From Serpens sp035497915 (GTDB lineage: Bacteria > Pseudomonadota > Gammaproteobacteria > Pseudomonadales > Pseudomonadaceae): a DNA stretch of 64,000 bases. The stretch covers positions 62,001 to 126,000 of the forward strand of contig NZ_DATJCS010000051.1 of assembly GCF_035497915.1 (NCBI RefSeq). Direction: 5' to 3'. Shown here piece by piece: positions 1 through 9,330 of the stretch (position 1 is the first letter of the stretch; the number at the start of each line of letters is the position of its first letter). The translations under genes and the position numbers were made by a program. The notes under the pieces were generated by a model, which was not told where the DNA came from, searched no databases, and was given only the letters and a program-made list of their open reading frames with translations.

Positions 1-31
1 ATCCTTGCTGGGTATGGCATCCGGGCTCATT

Positions 32-56
32 CCTGGGCGGTGTGCTACCGCCCAGG
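32..56. terminator. GC-rich hairpin at the window start
   Basis: A perfect 10-bp inverted repeat (CCTGGGCGGT at 32-41, ACCGCCCAGG at 47-56) with a 5-nt loop. No T-run follows, so it may be a terminator of a gene outside the window or a simple extragenic hairpin. The rest of bases 1-260 holds no gene that I can support. Confidence 0.4.
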
Positions 57-260
57 GTTGTCCGTCGGATCCCTGAGAACGAGCGATGTGCCGCTGAACT
101 GCATGACGACAGGCAACGCAATCCCTGACCGTCAGGCTGCGGCTTCGTTTCGAGAGGGTCGACAGACGGAGCGGTGGGGGACACGAATTGTTGCAACCCC
201 TTCGTCCGGGCGAGCGGCGGTTTCGCTACAGTGGCGTCCCCGTGATCAACACTGCCCTTC

Positions 261-1292
261 ATGACCCTGCTCATCGCCTTCGCCGTTCTCTCCATCCTGG
301 TGTCGTTCCTGTGCTCCATCCTGGAGGCGGCGCTGCTCTCCCTGACCCCCAGCTACATTGCCCAGCAACGACTCACGCGCCCGAAGCTGTATGCACGGCT
401 GAAGGCGCTCAAGGACAAGATCGACCAGCCGCTGGCCGCCATCCTGACCCTGAACACCGTGGCCCACACCGTGGGCGCCACCGGAGTGGGGGCGCAGGTC
501 GTGGTGGTCTTCGGCGACGGCTACCTGGGCGTTGCCTCGGCCGTCATGACCTTGCTGATCCTGGTGCTGTCGGAAATCCTGCCCAAGACCATCGGCGCCC
601 GCTATTGGCCGCGCCTGGCGCCCATGCTGCCCGCGCTGCTGGGTGGCATGATCCTGGTGCTCAAGCCCTTTATCTGGATGTCGGACGCCATCATGCGTCT
701 GTTCGGCGGCAAGGAGCCGGAGCTGGACGTTCGCCAGGAGATCAAGGCGCTGGCCCTGCTGGGCAGGGAGGTCGGCAAGCTCGACGAGGACGAGCAGCGG
801 GTGATCCGCAACATTCTCGACCTGCATGAGATTCGCCTGCGCGACATCATGACTCCGCGCACGGTCTGCGAGTCCGTCACCCCGGAAGAATCGATCCGCG
901 CGCTCAAGAAGCGGGTCGAGGAAAGCCAGTTTTCCCGTTATCCGGTGATCGACGAGAACGAAAGCCCGCTGGGCGTGGTGTTCCGCTACGACGCCCTGAA
1001 GGCCGCCGACGACGAGCGACCGGTGAGCGAGATCATGAAGCCGCTCAAGGTCGTGCAGGAGACCATGAACGTCGAGAACCTGATGACCGAGCTGATGCGC
1101 GAGCAGCAGCACATGTGCCTGGTGTACGACGAGTTCGGCGGCTGGCAGGGGCTGGTTACCCTGGAGGACATCCTCGAAACCATCATCGGCAAGCCGATCC
1201 TCGACGAGACCGATGACATTCCCAACATGCGTCGTTTTGCCAAGCGCCGCTGGGAGCACCGGGTCAAGTCGATCCAGGGGCGTCAGGACTGA
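261..1292 (+). CDS. CNNM/CBS-domain membrane protein (hemolysin-like, DUF21)
   Basis: A 343-aa membrane protein of the CNNM (DUF21) family with a CBS pair. Residues 1-150 carry three or four hydrophobic segments, beginning at the extreme N-terminus with LLIAFAVLSILVSFLC, and include the family-typical SEILPKTIG stretch. A CBS pair fills about residues 185-315 (start RDIMTPRT). The C-terminal CorC_HlyC domain of full-length relatives is absent. Family members are linked to divalent cation (Mg/Co) homeostasis, and the CBS pair probably senses adenine nucleotides. No strong Shine-Dalgarno precedes the ATG. It appears monocistronic. Family assignment is secure; the transported ion is inference. 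Confidence 0.85.
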   Translation: MTLLIAFAVLSILVSFLCSILEAALLSLTPSYIAQQRLTRPKLYARLKALKDKIDQPLAAILTLNTVAHTVGATGVGAQVVVVFGDGYLGVASAVMTLLILVLSEILPKTIGARYWPRLAPMLPALLGGMILVLKPFIWMSDAIMRLFGGKEPELDVRQEIKALALLGREVGKLDEDEQRVIRNILDLHEIRLRDIMTPRTVCESVTPEESIRALKKRVEESQFSRYPVIDENESPLGVVFRYDALKAADDERPVSEIMKPLKVVQETMNVENLMTELMREQQHMCLVYDEFGGWQGLVTLEDILETIIGKPILDETDDIPNMRRFAKRRWEHRVKSIQGRQD

Positions 1293-1991
1293 CGAACGCC
1301 ATGCACACAAGGATGTGTGTGCTCATATTTAACATAACGTGCATTATGGGTGATCCAGATAGAGATGCTGAGGAGCCTGGGGGGACTCTCTTGGCGGCCT
1401 CGGTGTTGCCGCTGCTTTGGCACCCAAGCGATGAATGCCCGTCGTGATGAATGGCCAGGACGATCCGGGGTGTGCATTTGCGCCTGCCCACCGCCGTATC
1501 GCGCGGCCTCGGTTCGACGACCCGCTCCTGGTCGCACGGCAGATGCGAGCCGCGCCAAGCGCGCCGGGGTTCCGCCTCGGGCGAACGTCGCCACCACTGT
1601 GCCTAACCCGTTTCGGCTTCCGGAAAACAGCCAACGAAGTCCCGGCGATCCGAAGCGCTCCAGGGCTGAACCAGCGCTCCGCAATTGAAACTCGGGATTG
1701 CTCGCCTGCCTGTCAGCAAGGTTTCCCGGCGCCGGCACGCGGGACGTGGAGCCGTACATGAGGTGCACGCCTCAAATACCTCAACTAAATCAATAGGTTA
1801 TGCGTAGAATCGGTTGCGTTGCGTTAGGTTGTGGCGCAGCCGACCGCAGGCAATTCATGCGTAGAGCCTGGCTTAGCCCTCGCGGGGGAAGCCCGTTACC
1901 CCATATTTAATATCCGATAACAGCCAGACCCGGATATTGCCTATACTGCGCCGGCGCTCCGCATAGCCCATGGTCTCCAGGAAGCTTCACC
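1293..1991. other. 0.7-kb gap without a convincing gene
   Basis: I find no recognisable protein on either strand here. The first part is locally AT-rich, with short inverted repeats such as CATAA/TTATG near 1335-1350. A 9-bp direct repeat ATGCGTAGA occurs at 1800-1808 and 1857-1865. The 3' end carries the likely promoter of the downstream recombinase. Open frames at 1350-1761 have no recognisable composition or motif. The gap could be a decayed mobile-element remnant. Confidence 0.5.
1941..1947 (+). promoter_or_regulatory. -10 element (CTATACT), RpoS-like
   Basis: CTATACT matches the stationary-phase sigma-S -10 consensus, 45 bp upstream of the recombinase GTG start. There is no good -35 hexamer, which is common for sigma-S promoters. 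Confidence 0.35.
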
Positions 1992-3284
1992 GTGCCGCAA
2001 TCCCCGCAACCGCTGTTCGAAACATTCGCCCGCTTTCATGAGCTCAACTTCCTGCAGCTGAGCGGCGAGCTGCCGTTGGTGCGGGATTTCCTGCTGGGCT
2101 TTCCTGCGGAACGTCAGGCCGTCGAAGGCTACTGCGCGGTCAGGGGGTTTCTGAAGTCCTACGCAGGCAACGAGGCGACGTTCAATTCCTATCGGACTCA
2201 CGTCGAGCGGCTGCTGCTCTGGTCGCTGCTGGTGGCGCACAAACCCCTGCTGGAGCTGCGTCGCCGGGATGCCGAGGCGTTCATGGAGTTCTGCCTCAAC
2301 CCGCCCGCCGACTGGATCGGTCCGGTGGTCAAGTCGCGTTTCCTGCGGGTCGGCGGCCGGAAGCCGCTGGACAGCGATACCTGGACTCTCAACGCGCAGT
2401 GGCGGCCCTTCAGCCTGAGCATCGCCAAGCGCGAGCGCAAGATCGCCGAGGAGTCGCTGACTCCCCTGCCCCCGCGTCCCTATCGCATGGCGCAAGGCTC
2501 GGTGGCGCAGGTGTTCGCCGTGTGCGGCAGCTTCTTCCAGCACGCCATCGACGAAGGCCTCACCGAGGTGAATCCGTTCCGCGCGGTGAAACAGAAGTCC
2601 GTCTACAAGCAGCGCAATACCCTCGATGTCGCCTCCCGCTCGCTGACCCCGCTGCAGTGGAGCTACGTGATCGAAACCGCCGAGCAGATGGCCGCGCAGG
2701 ACCCGGAACACGAGCGCACCCTGTTCATCGTCGCCACGCTGTTCTCCATGTACCTGCGGGTGTCCGATCTGGTGGGCCGGGACGGCTGGTCGCCGAGCAT
2801 GGGCGATTTTCGCCGCGACAGCCGCGACAACTGGTGGTTTCACGTGGTCGGCAAGGGCAACAAGGCGGCGAGGATCAGCGTGCGCGACGACTATATCCAC
2901 ACCTACCTGGTGCGCTACCGGCGCCACCTGCAGCTGCCGCCGCTGCCCTCGGCCCACGAGAGCACGCCCCTGATCGGCACCCTCAAGGGCCGTGCCGGCC
3001 TCTCGGACCGCCATGTCCGGCTGCTGCTGCAGGCGGTATTCGACCGCGCCCTGGCGCGCATGGCCGAGGAAGGCTGGAGCGAGGATGAGATCGACCAGTT
3101 GCGTTCGGCATCGCTGCATTGGCTGCGCCACACCGCCGCCACCTTCGACGCGCCCCACCGGGACATGAAGGACCTGCAGGCCGACCTGCGCCACAACAGC
3201 CTCAGCACCACCCAGAACGTCTACTACAACACCCTGGACGACCAGCGCGCACACTCGGTGAAAGGGTTGAAGATCAAACGATAG
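1992..3284 (+). CDS. Tyrosine-type site-specific recombinase
   Basis: A 430-aa tyrosine recombinase with a GTG start. The catalytic set is complete: Arg256 in YLRVSDL, Lys288 in GKGNK, His376-x-x-Arg379 in HWLRHTAAT, His401 in DLRHN, and a nucleophile at Tyr411 or Tyr412 (QNVYYNT). The first 200 residues would be the core/arm-binding N-terminal domain. It is longer than XerC/XerD (about 300 aa). No excisionase, phage gene, tRNA or flanking att repeat is visible, so it may be a domesticated chromosomal recombinase or the last part of a decayed island. It is convergent with the CinA gene, 7 bp apart. Its target sites are unknown. Confidence 0.85.
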   Translation: MPQSPQPLFETFARFHELNFLQLSGELPLVRDFLLGFPAERQAVEGYCAVRGFLKSYAGNEATFNSYRTHVERLLLWSLLVAHKPLLELRRRDAEAFMEFCLNPPADWIGPVVKSRFLRVGGRKPLDSDTWTLNAQWRPFSLSIAKRERKIAEESLTPLPPRPYRMAQGSVAQVFAVCGSFFQHAIDEGLTEVNPFRAVKQKSVYKQRNTLDVASRSLTPLQWSYVIETAEQMAAQDPEHERTLFIVATLFSMYLRVSDLVGRDGWSPSMGDFRRDSRDNWWFHVVGKGNKAARISVRDDYIHTYLVRYRRHLQLPPLPSAHESTPLIGTLKGRAGLSDRHVRLLLQAVFDRALARMAEEGWSEDEIDQLRSASLHWLRHTAATFDAPHRDMKDLQADLRHNSLSTTQNVYYNTLDDQRAHSVKGLKIKR

Positions 3285-3291
3285 GCCCCCC

Positions 3292-3780
3292 TCAGGCGCC
3301 CGCCTTGCGCAGGCGCTGGTGATACTCCGGCAGGTGCAGCAACCCGTGGCGCGCGGCGGCACGGCGCACCGCATTGCGTTCGCCGTCGAACTTCACGGTT
3401 TCGCTGACCACTTTTATGTTGCCTTCGATGCCCATGGCGCAGGCGAAACACACCACGCCGTCCATGGGACCCTCGGCTTCCGCCAGGCCGGTGTTGGCCA
3501 GCGTGATGGTCGCGGCACTGGCGCGCAGCGCGCCGACGGCCATTTCCTGGGCGACCTCCTCGCTGGTCAGCCCATGGGCCTGGATGGTCTGTAGGCTGAC
3601 GCCCAGCATGGCGTGCTTGGCGCCGATGGTGTACGTCACGTAGCCGCTTTCCAGCACCTTGCCACACCCCTCAACGTCGGCCAGCAGCCCGGTCATCAGC
3701 CCGGCGGTACAGGACTCGGCGGTGGTCAGCATGAGCTGATGGCGGGTCAGAAATTCCACCACATCCTCAAGGGTTTGCAT
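3292..3780 (-). CDS. CinA C-terminal domain protein (nicotinamide-nucleotide amidase-like)
   Basis: A 162-aa stand-alone CinA C-terminal domain. The family deamidates NMN in pyridine nucleotide salvage (PncC). The hallmark TTAESCTAG is at residues 19-27 and contains the likely catalytic serine. The second loop reads ANTGLAEAEGP where typical members have SGIAGPGG, so this is a divergent branch and activity should not be assumed. A CinA-like gene also sits in the P. aeruginosa stress/glycogen cluster, as I recall. It is divergent from glgA across 212 bp that contain the motif shared with glgE. Confidence 0.8.
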   Translation of the reverse strand: MQTLEDVVEFLTRHQLMLTTAESCTAGLMTGLLADVEGCGKVLESGYVTYTIGAKHAMLGVSLQTIQAHGLTSEEVAQEMAVGALRASAATITLANTGLAEAEGPMDGVVCFACAMGIEGNIKVVSETVKFDGERNAVRRAAARHGLLHLPEYHQRLRKAGA

Positions 3781-3881
3781 GGCGGCCTCCGGCAGTGTGC
3801 TCCTGTTCCATGGGATGCCGGCAGGCCGCGCCGGTTCATTCCGGCACGCCGGGAACCGCTGGGAGGTGAATCGAAACTTAC

Positions 3882-3901
3882 CTGCGACCGGTCGGTCAGC
3901 C
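3882..3901 (+). promoter_or_regulatory. 20-bp motif shared with the glgE promoter (copy 1)
   Basis: The sequence starts CTGCGACCGG and ends TCGGTCAGCC. It is identical at 19 of 20 positions to the reverse-strand sequence at 27901-27920. The core GACCGGTCGGTC is a near-perfect 12-bp palindrome. It lies 91 nt upstream of the glgA ATG, in the same orientation relative to the gene as the glgE copy. It is probably an operator or activator site; the regulator is unknown. Confidence 0.6.
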
Positions 3902-3992
3902 CTATGGATGGGGATCCTGAGAACTACAGTTCTTTAGCGCACTGCCGCGTGTGGCTTTTGTGCGCCTTGGCCTGACACCGGGAGGAAAAACG

Positions 3993-5519
3993 ATGGGGAA
4001 CGCAGCGGCAACCGCTCACCTAACCGAGTCGAAATTGCACAGCGCAACAACGGATCGTCCGCGACTCAGCGTAGAAAGTCTTCAGACCACTACAAAACGC
4101 ATTCTGTTCGTCACCCCCGAATTCGCCGACCTGATCAAGGTGGGTGGCCTGGGCGACGTTTCCGCCTCACTGCCTCGCGCCTTGCATGCCCTTCACGACA
4201 TTCGCGTATTGATGCCCGGCTACCCGCAGGTGCTGAACAGCGGCCATGAGCTGCGGGTGATTGCCACCCTGCCCGGCCATGCCGCCCTGCCCCCTTGCCG
4301 CATCGGGCGCATGGACCTTCCGGATGGCCTGACCCTGTACGTGGTGATCTGTCCGGAGCTCTACGAGCGCGAAGGCACTCCCTACGGCGACGACCGGGGT
4401 CGCGACTGGGACGACAACCACATCCGCTTCGCCCGCCTGGGGCTGGCCGCCGCGCAGATCGCCGCGGGCCAGCTGAACTGGACGCCCGAGCTGGTGCATG
4501 CCAACGACTGGCAGACCGCGCTGGCCCCGGCCTACATGCACTGGCAGGGGCTGCGCACGCCCTGCGTGTTCACCGTGCACAACCTGGCCTACCAGGGCCT
4601 GTGCGAGCTGGCCTGCTACAAGGAGCTGGGTCTGCCCGACACGGTCGCCCGCGCGGACGGCATGGAGTACTACGGCCGCCTGTGCGCGCTCAAGGCCGGC
4701 CTGGTCTACGCCAGCCACATCACCACCGTCAGCCGCAACTACGCCCTGGAAATCACCACCGCGGAATTCGGCTGCGGCCTGGAAGGCGTCCTGCGCGAGC
4801 GCGAAAGTCTCGGTCGGCTGACCGGCATCACCAACGGCATCGACGCCAGCTGGCAGCCCCACGGCGATCCGGCTCTGGCGCGCCCCTTCACGCCTGGCGA
4901 CTGGCAGGCCCGCGCCGAGAACACCCGTTACGTGGAGAACCTCTACGGGCTGGAAGCGGGCGGCCCACTGTTTGCCGTGGTGTCCCGCCTGGTGCACCAG
5001 AAAGGCATCGACCTCACCCTGCAGATCGCCGATGCGCTGGTCGCCGCCGGCGGCCGGCTGGTGGTGTTGGGGCGTGGCGAGGAAGCGCTGGAGCAGGCGC
5101 TGGTCGCCCTGGCACGGCGTCATCCGGGACGCATCGGCGTGCGTATCGGCTTCAACGAGGGCGATGCGCGGCGCATGTTCGCCGGCAGCGACTTCCTGCT
5201 CATGCCCTCGCGCTACGAGCCCTGCGGTCTCAGCCAGCTGTATGCGCAGCGCTATGGCGCGCTGCCGATCGCCCGGCGTACCGGCGGACTGGTGGATACC
5301 ATCGAGGACGGCGTGAACGGCTTCCTGTTCACCGAGCAGAGCGCGGACAGCTATCTGGGCGCAATCCAGCGGGCGCTGCAGGTCTACGCCCACCCGCAAC
5401 TGCTGGGCGCCATGCGCACCCAGGCCATGGCGGCACCGTTGTTCTGGTCCGAGTCGGTCAGACCCTACGACCATCTCTATCGCAGCCTGCTGCCAGAGCC
5501 GGTCGAGGTCCGGATCTGA
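3993..5519 (+). CDS. glgA: Glycogen synthase GlgA
   Basis: A 508-aa GT5 glycogen/starch synthase that transfers glucose from ADP-glucose to alpha-1,4-glucan. The nucleotide-sugar loop KVGGLGDV is at residues 49-56, and the C-terminal Rossmann motif RYEPCGLSQLYA carries the acceptor/catalytic Glu at about 409. I chose the ATG at 3993 because GGAGG lies 8 nt upstream; an in-frame GTG at 3951 would add 14 residues without a better ribosome site. The first 35 residues are an unconserved leader. It is the first gene of a forward operon, with treZ 3 nt downstream. No glgC (ADP-glucose maker) is in the window, so the donor supply is unclear. Confidence 0.93.
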   Translation: MGNAAATAHLTESKLHSATTDRPRLSVESLQTTTKRILFVTPEFADLIKVGGLGDVSASLPRALHALHDIRVLMPGYPQVLNSGHELRVIATLPGHAALPPCRIGRMDLPDGLTLYVVICPELYEREGTPYGDDRGRDWDDNHIRFARLGLAAAQIAAGQLNWTPELVHANDWQTALAPAYMHWQGLRTPCVFTVHNLAYQGLCELACYKELGLPDTVARADGMEYYGRLCALKAGLVYASHITTVSRNYALEITTAEFGCGLEGVLRERESLGRLTGITNGIDASWQPHGDPALARPFTPGDWQARAENTRYVENLYGLEAGGPLFAVVSRLVHQKGIDLTLQIADALVAAGGRLVVLGRGEEALEQALVALARRHPGRIGVRIGFNEGDARRMFAGSDFLLMPSRYEPCGLSQLYAQRYGALPIARRTGGLVDTIEDGVNGFLFTEQSADSYLGAIQRALQVYAHPQLLGAMRTQAMAAPLFWSESVRPYDHLYRSLLPEPVEVRI

Positions 5520-5522
5520 ACC

Positions 5523-7262
5523 ATGCAGGACACACGGCACCACGGGGTGCGTCTGCTGCGCGACGGCTCGGCGCGTTTTTCCCTGTGGGCACCGGATGCC
5601 ACCCGGGTCCAGGTCGAGCTGGCCGACGGTGCTCGCCATGACCTGCGCCGCGAGGCGCAGGGCTGGTTCAGTGCCGAGCTCGACTGTCCGGCCGGCACCC
5701 TCTACCACTACTGGATCGACGAACGCCTGCGGGTGCCCGACCCGGCGTCACGCAGCCAGCAGGGCGACGTCGCCGGGGCCAGTCAGGTGGTCGATCCGGC
5801 CGCCTATCGGTGGCAGACCGCGGACTGGCAGGGGCGACCCTGGCACGAGGCCGTGTTCTGCGAGCTGCATGTTGGCCTGCTGGGCGGTTTCGCCGGCGTC
5901 GCGACTCACCTGCCGGCGCTCGCCGAGATGGGCATCACCGCGATTGAACTGATGCCGCTGGGCGAGTTTCCCGGCGCGCGTAACTGGGGCTACGACGGGG
6001 TGCTGCCCTTCGCCCCCGAAGCCAGCTACGGCTCCCCGGCGGACTTGCAGCGGCTGGTGGACCAGGCCCACGGCCTGGGGCTGATGGTCTTCGTCGACGT
6101 GGTCTACAACCACTTCGGCCCCGAGGGCAATTATCTGCACCAGTACGCCAGCGCCTTCTTCCGCGAGGACCAGCACACCCCCTGGGGCGCCGCCATCGAC
6201 TTTCGCCGCCCGCAGGTGCGGGATTTCTTCATCGAAAACGCGCTGATGTGGCTGCTGGATTACCGGATCGATGGCTTGCGCCTGGACGCCGTGCATGCCA
6301 TTCCCGATCAGGACTTTCTCATCGAGCTGGCCCGGCGTGTCCGGGCCGCCGTTCCGGCCGGGCGTGAAATCCATCTGGTGGTGGAAAACGAGGGCAACAG
6401 CGTCGACCTGCTGGAAAACGGCTACACCGCGCAGTGGAACGACGACGCGCACAACGTGCTGCATGCCCTGCTGACCCGCGAGCGCGAAGGCTACTACGCC
6501 GACTTCTGCGACGGCTGCACGGAGAAGTTGGCGCGCTGCCTGGGCGAGGGCTTCGTGTTCCAGGGCCAGGCCGACCGCCGCGGGCACCGGCGCGGCCAGC
6601 CCAGCGGGCACCTGCCGCCGACCGCGTTCGTGCTGTTCCTGCAGAACCACGACCAGGTGGGCAACCGCGCCCTGGGTGAGCGACTGGTGAGCCTGGCCGC
6701 GCCACAGGCGCTGGAAGTTGCGGTGGCGCTGCAGCTGCTCTGCCCGATGATCCCGCTGCTGTTCATGGGCGAGGAACGCGGTTGCAGCCAGCCCTTCCTG
6801 TTTTTCACCGACTACCACGACGAGCTGGGTCGCGCGGTCCGCGAGGGTCGCCAGCGGGAGTTCGCCGCCTTCAGCGCCTTCGCCGGTATCCAGGTGCCCG
6901 ATCCCAATGCCCCCGAGACCTTCGAGCGCTCGCGGCCGCAGGGGGGCGCAGGGCAATGGCAGGCGTTCTATCGGCACCTGCTGCAGGTCCGCCATCGCAC
7001 ACTGGTTCCGCGCCTGCGCGGCAGTCGCGCGGAGGGCGTGCAGATCCTGCAGGACAGTGCGCTGACGGTCGCCTGGCGCCTGGGCGACGGCAGCCGCTTG
7101 CGCATCGACTTCAACCTCGGCGAACGCGCCGCCTCGGCCGCGCCCCTGCCCGCCGGCGCCCAGCCGCTGTATGACCTGCGTGTCGGCGTCGTGCAGATTT
7201 CCCGGCAGCTGACCCTGCCCCCCGGCAGCCTGCTGGCCACCCTGGAGAATCCCCATGAGTGA
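5523..7262 (+). CDS. treZ: Malto-oligosyltrehalose trehalohydrolase TreZ
   Basis: A 579-aa GH13 enzyme that cleaves trehalose from maltooligosyl-trehalose made by TreY. An N-terminal beta-sandwich (about residues 1-100, RFSLWAPDATRVQVEL) precedes the TIM barrel. The catalytic nucleophile is Asp255 (GLRLDAVHA), the acid/base Glu288 (VVENEGN), and the third Asp lies in FLQNHDQVGNRALGER. The adjacency to malQ and treY supports the TreYZ assignment over a branching or isoamylase function. Its 3' end overlaps malQ by 8 bp, which suggests translational coupling. Confidence 0.93.
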   Translation: MQDTRHHGVRLLRDGSARFSLWAPDATRVQVELADGARHDLRREAQGWFSAELDCPAGTLYHYWIDERLRVPDPASRSQQGDVAGASQVVDPAAYRWQTADWQGRPWHEAVFCELHVGLLGGFAGVATHLPALAEMGITAIELMPLGEFPGARNWGYDGVLPFAPEASYGSPADLQRLVDQAHGLGLMVFVDVVYNHFGPEGNYLHQYASAFFREDQHTPWGAAIDFRRPQVRDFFIENALMWLLDYRIDGLRLDAVHAIPDQDFLIELARRVRAAVPAGREIHLVVENEGNSVDLLENGYTAQWNDDAHNVLHALLTREREGYYADFCDGCTEKLARCLGEGFVFQGQADRRGHRRGQPSGHLPPTAFVLFLQNHDQVGNRALGERLVSLAAPQALEVAVALQLLCPMIPLLFMGEERGCSQPFLFFTDYHDELGRAVREGRQREFAAFSAFAGIQVPDPNAPETFERSRPQGGAGQWQAFYRHLLQVRHRTLVPRLRGSRAEGVQILQDSALTVAWRLGDGSRLRIDFNLGERAASAAPLPAGAQPLYDLRVGVVQISRQLTLPPGSLLATLENPHE

Positions 7263-9330
7263 CAAGCGTCTGGCCGAGCTCGCCCGGGCCGTCGGGCTCA
7301 ACACCGAATGGCAGGATGCCGCCAAACAGAAGAAGCTCGTCAGCCCCGAGGCGCAGCGCGCCCTGCTGGAGGCGATGGGCTATCCGGCGCAGACCTCGCA
7401 ACAGATCCTGGAAAGCCTCGCCACGCTCAAGGATCGTCACCGCTACCGCTGCTACGGGCCGCTGCTGACCGTCGAGCAGGGCCAGTCCCTCGACCTGGGC
7501 GGGCGTTTCAAGCCGGGCAGTGCCTTTCGGCTGATCGAGGAGGATGCCCAGGCGCACAGCGGTCGCCTGGATGCCCATGCCCGGCTGCCCGGCTGGTCCA
7601 GACCCGGCTATCACCGGCTGGAGGTGGGCGACGAACAGCTGACCGTCGCGGTTTGCCCGCCCGTCTGTCCCGATGTCGCCACGCTGGCGGGCGGTCGCGA
7701 TCGGCACCTGTGGGGCCTGTCTGTGCAGCTGTATGCCCTGCGCCGGCACGGCGATGGCGGCCTGGGCGACACCGAGGCGCTGGAACATCTGGTGCGCAGC
7801 GCCGCCCAGGCCGGCGCCGACGCCCTGGCGCTGAGCCCGGTGCATGCCATGTTCAGCGCCCTGCCCGAGCACTACAGCCCCTACTCACCGTCCAGTCGGT
7901 TGTTCTTCAACGCCCTGCATGCCTCACCGGGCTGCATCATGGGCGAGCATGCGCAGAGCCAGGCGCTGAAAGTCAGCGGCCTGGAGCCGGAGTTCGCACG
8001 CCTGGAGGCGCTGGAACTCATCGACTGGCCAGCCGTCGGCAATGCTCGCCTGCAGATCCTGCACCAGCTCTACCGCAGCTTCGGTGACGGCGGCAGCGAG
8101 AACCTGCTGACCCCGGACTTCGACAGCTTCTGCACCGCTGGCGGCGAAGCGCTGCGCGACCACTGCCGCTTCGAGGCGTTGCAGGCCTTCCAGCTCGCCC
8201 GTGGCCAGTCCGGTGACTGGCGCGACTGGCCACAATCCCTGCACGATCCCCGGCATGCCGAGGTGGAGCGCTTCGCCCGGGAGCATGGCGAGGAGGTGCG
8301 CTTTCATGCGTTCTGCCAGTGGCTGATCGCCCGCTGCCTGAAGCGCGCCCAGGATGCCGCCATCGGCGCCGGCATGCGCATCGGCCTGATCGCTGACCTG
8401 GCGGTGGGCGCCGAACCCACCGGCAGCCAGGCCTGGTCGCGGCAGGAGGAATTCCTGCCGGCGCTGGCGGTCGGTGCGCCGCCGGACCTGATCAACCGCG
8501 CCGGGCAGAACTGGGGTATCACCGCCTTTTCGCCGGAAGGCCTGCGCCAGCATGGCTTCCGCGCCTATCTGGAAATGCTGCGCGCCAACCTGGCCCATGT
8601 CGGTGGTCTGCGCATCGACCACGCCATGGGCCTGCAGCGGCTCTGGTTGATTCCCCAGGGGGCGTCGCCCGAGGCCGGCGCCTACCTGGACTACCCCTGC
8701 ACCGACCTGCTGCGCCTGCTTTGCCTGGAGGCCACCCGTCACCAGGCGCTGATCATCGGCGAAGACCTGGGCACGGTGCCGCCCGGTTTCAGCGAGGACC
8801 TGGCGCGGCGCAACATCCTGGGCATGCGCGTGCTGTATTTCGAGCAGCATCAGGAGGGCTTCCGGCCGCTGGCGCAGTGGTCCGACGAGGCCCTGGCCAC
8901 CAGCACCACCCATGATCTGCCGAGCATCATCGGCTGGCTGGAAGGGCGTGACATCGAGCAGCGCCTGGCCAGTGGCCACATCGATGAGAAGCGGGCCCGG
9001 GAGGATCTTGCCCAGCGCGACGAGGACCGCCAGGCGCTCGCCGAGACCCTGCGGGCCGAGGGGCTGCTCAAGGACGGCGAGGAACACCCGCCCCGGCTGC
9101 TGGATGCCTGCGTGGCATTTCTCGGGCGCACCCCGGCGCCGCTGGTTCTGCTGCCGCTGGAGGATGTGCTCGGCCATCCGGAGCAACCCAATCTGCCCGG
9201 TCCCGGCGATCACCATCCCAACTGGCGTCGACGCTGGCCGGTCAGCGTGGATCGCCTGCTGCGCGAACCGCAGGCCATGGCGCGCCTGCGTCTCCTGGAT
9301 AGCAGCCGGCAGGCGGGTCCGCGCCCATGA
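7255..9330 (+). CDS. malQ: 4-alpha-glucanotransferase MalQ
   Basis: A 691-aa GH77 amylomaltase (disproportionating enzyme) that shuffles maltooligosaccharides. The catalytic residues are Asp455 (GLRIDHAMG), Glu503 (IIGEDLGTVPP) and the Asp of STTHDLPS. The length matches the bacterial E. coli-type family. It lies between treZ and treY with overlaps on both sides (8 bp and 4 bp), which suggests it recycles short oligomers left by TreYZ and GlgX/GlgP into longer chains. Confidence 0.93.
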   Translation: MSDKRLAELARAVGLNTEWQDAAKQKKLVSPEAQRALLEAMGYPAQTSQQILESLATLKDRHRYRCYGPLLTVEQGQSLDLGGRFKPGSAFRLIEEDAQAHSGRLDAHARLPGWSRPGYHRLEVGDEQLTVAVCPPVCPDVATLAGGRDRHLWGLSVQLYALRRHGDGGLGDTEALEHLVRSAAQAGADALALSPVHAMFSALPEHYSPYSPSSRLFFNALHASPGCIMGEHAQSQALKVSGLEPEFARLEALELIDWPAVGNARLQILHQLYRSFGDGGSENLLTPDFDSFCTAGGEALRDHCRFEALQAFQLARGQSGDWRDWPQSLHDPRHAEVERFAREHGEEVRFHAFCQWLIARCLKRAQDAAIGAGMRIGLIADLAVGAEPTGSQAWSRQEEFLPALAVGAPPDLINRAGQNWGITAFSPEGLRQHGFRAYLEMLRANLAHVGGLRIDHAMGLQRLWLIPQGASPEAGAYLDYPCTDLLRLLCLEATRHQALIIGEDLGTVPPGFSEDLARRNILGMRVLYFEQHQEGFRPLAQWSDEALATSTTHDLPSIIGWLEGRDIEQRLASGHIDEKRAREDLAQRDEDRQALAETLRAEGLLKDGEEHPPRLLDACVAFLGRTPAPLVLLPLEDVLGHPEQPNLPGPGDHHPNWRRRWPVSVDRLLREPQAMARLRLLDSSRQAGPRP

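Noticed and set aside
1283..1768. Reverse frame of 161 codons and forward frames 1350-1761 in the empty gap
   Set aside because: No ribosome site, no motif, and Arg/Pro/Ser-rich composition typical of chance frames.
1941..3374. A 477-codon reverse frame over the recombinase
   Set aside because: The forward frame has all recombinase catalytic residues in order.
3921..3932. GAACT-AC-AGTTC inverted repeat upstream of glgA as a regulator site
   Set aside because: Too short to separate from chance and not repeated at glgE.
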